DNA of 64,000 nt from an uncultured Bacteroidota bacterium (GTDB lineage Bacteria > Bacteroidota > Bacteroidia > AKYH767-A > OLB10), in assembly GCA_903847585.1 (NCBI GenBank), contig CAINEC010000162.1, positions 108,930-172,929 of the forward strand, in the 5' to 3' direction. Position numbers and translations under genes: made by a program. The notes under the pieces are model-generated. The model worked only from the letters and a program-made list of their open reading frames with translations, was not told the DNA's origin and did not search any database. Shown piece after piece: positions 63,921 to 64,000 of the stretch. How positions within the stretch are numbered: the first letter of the stretch is position 1; the number at the start of each line of letters is the position of its first letter.

Positions 63921-64000
63921 AAATCTCAAAATAATTAACTATCAAATTTTCAAATTATCAAATCAAAATCACTTTCCCTTCAATATTTTCCTAAAATCAC

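Noticed and set aside
63969-64000. C-terminal end of a further minus-strand gene at the right edge
   Set aside because: A frame reading DFRKILKGK and a stop exists, but nine codons are too few to call a gene; a second frame there is equally open.

Overview
The window is a stretch of a Bacteroidota chromosome. It is A/T-rich and carries type IX secretion (T9SS) hallmarks: a PorP/SprF-like membrane protein, a giant PKD-repeat protein ending in a gliding-motility type C-terminal domain, and a smaller protein with a C-terminal sorting domain. Several genes are preceded by the Bacteroidota -7 promoter element TAnnTTTG rather than by a purine-rich ribosome binding site. The family and genus cannot be fixed from the sequence alone.

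Layout. 1-8.4 kb (minus strand): RNase Z, a sorting-domain protein and a STAS protein; pyrB and pyrR; ribosomal protein S1; then ispH, cmk, a PhnP-like metallo-hydrolase and a small conserved protein. 8.7-11.6 kb (plus): three-gene proton-translocating transhydrogenase with its terminator. 11.7-19.6 kb (minus): a CAP-domain protein, the 2,084-residue PKD/gliding protein and its PorP/SprF partner. 19.9-23.0 kb (minus): a GH25 muramidase, a retron reverse transcriptase, a recognisable retron msr-msd RNA and a DnaB-type helicase core without its N-terminal domain. 23.2-29.6 kb (minus): an A/T-rich signalling cassette of two paralogous eukaryotic-like Ser/Thr kinases, SH3 and GYF_2 proteins, lipoproteins and membrane proteins, bracketed by a direct repeat that is the end of one of its genes. 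29.6-45 kb: selD-mnmH (2-selenouridine in tRNA), a YqgE/AlgH protein, pdxH, a membrane phosphoesterase, an RsmI-like methylase, a nucleotidyltransferase/small-protein pair, ftcD-hutI (histidine breakdown), prmA, a 1,479-residue exported protein of unknown role, and plsY. 45-50 kb: a TPR/PD40/SPOR envelope protein, two tandem RNA-like repeat units, tRNA-Arg(ACG), NfeD-like and ClpS proteins, and L19. 50-64 kb: a glycosyltransferase, an LptF/G permease, a START-like protein with a histone-H1-like tail, a SanA-like protein, a VWA protein, LolD, a RecD-like helicase, DUF3822-rsmD-coaD, a BadF-type kinase, an APC permease and a short-repeat exported protein resembling the 5-fold beta-flower family.

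The most notable item is the retron at 20.6-23.0 kb. The reverse transcriptase has both retron signatures (NAxxH and VTG). Just upstream is a 163-nt RNA bounded by a 10-bp a1/a2 inverted repeat, with an internal msr-like hairpin and a long msd-like hairpin. The gene preceding this RNA encodes a DnaB-like ATPase, which I do not recall as a standard retron partner. This makes a candidate anti-phage system of unusual composition.
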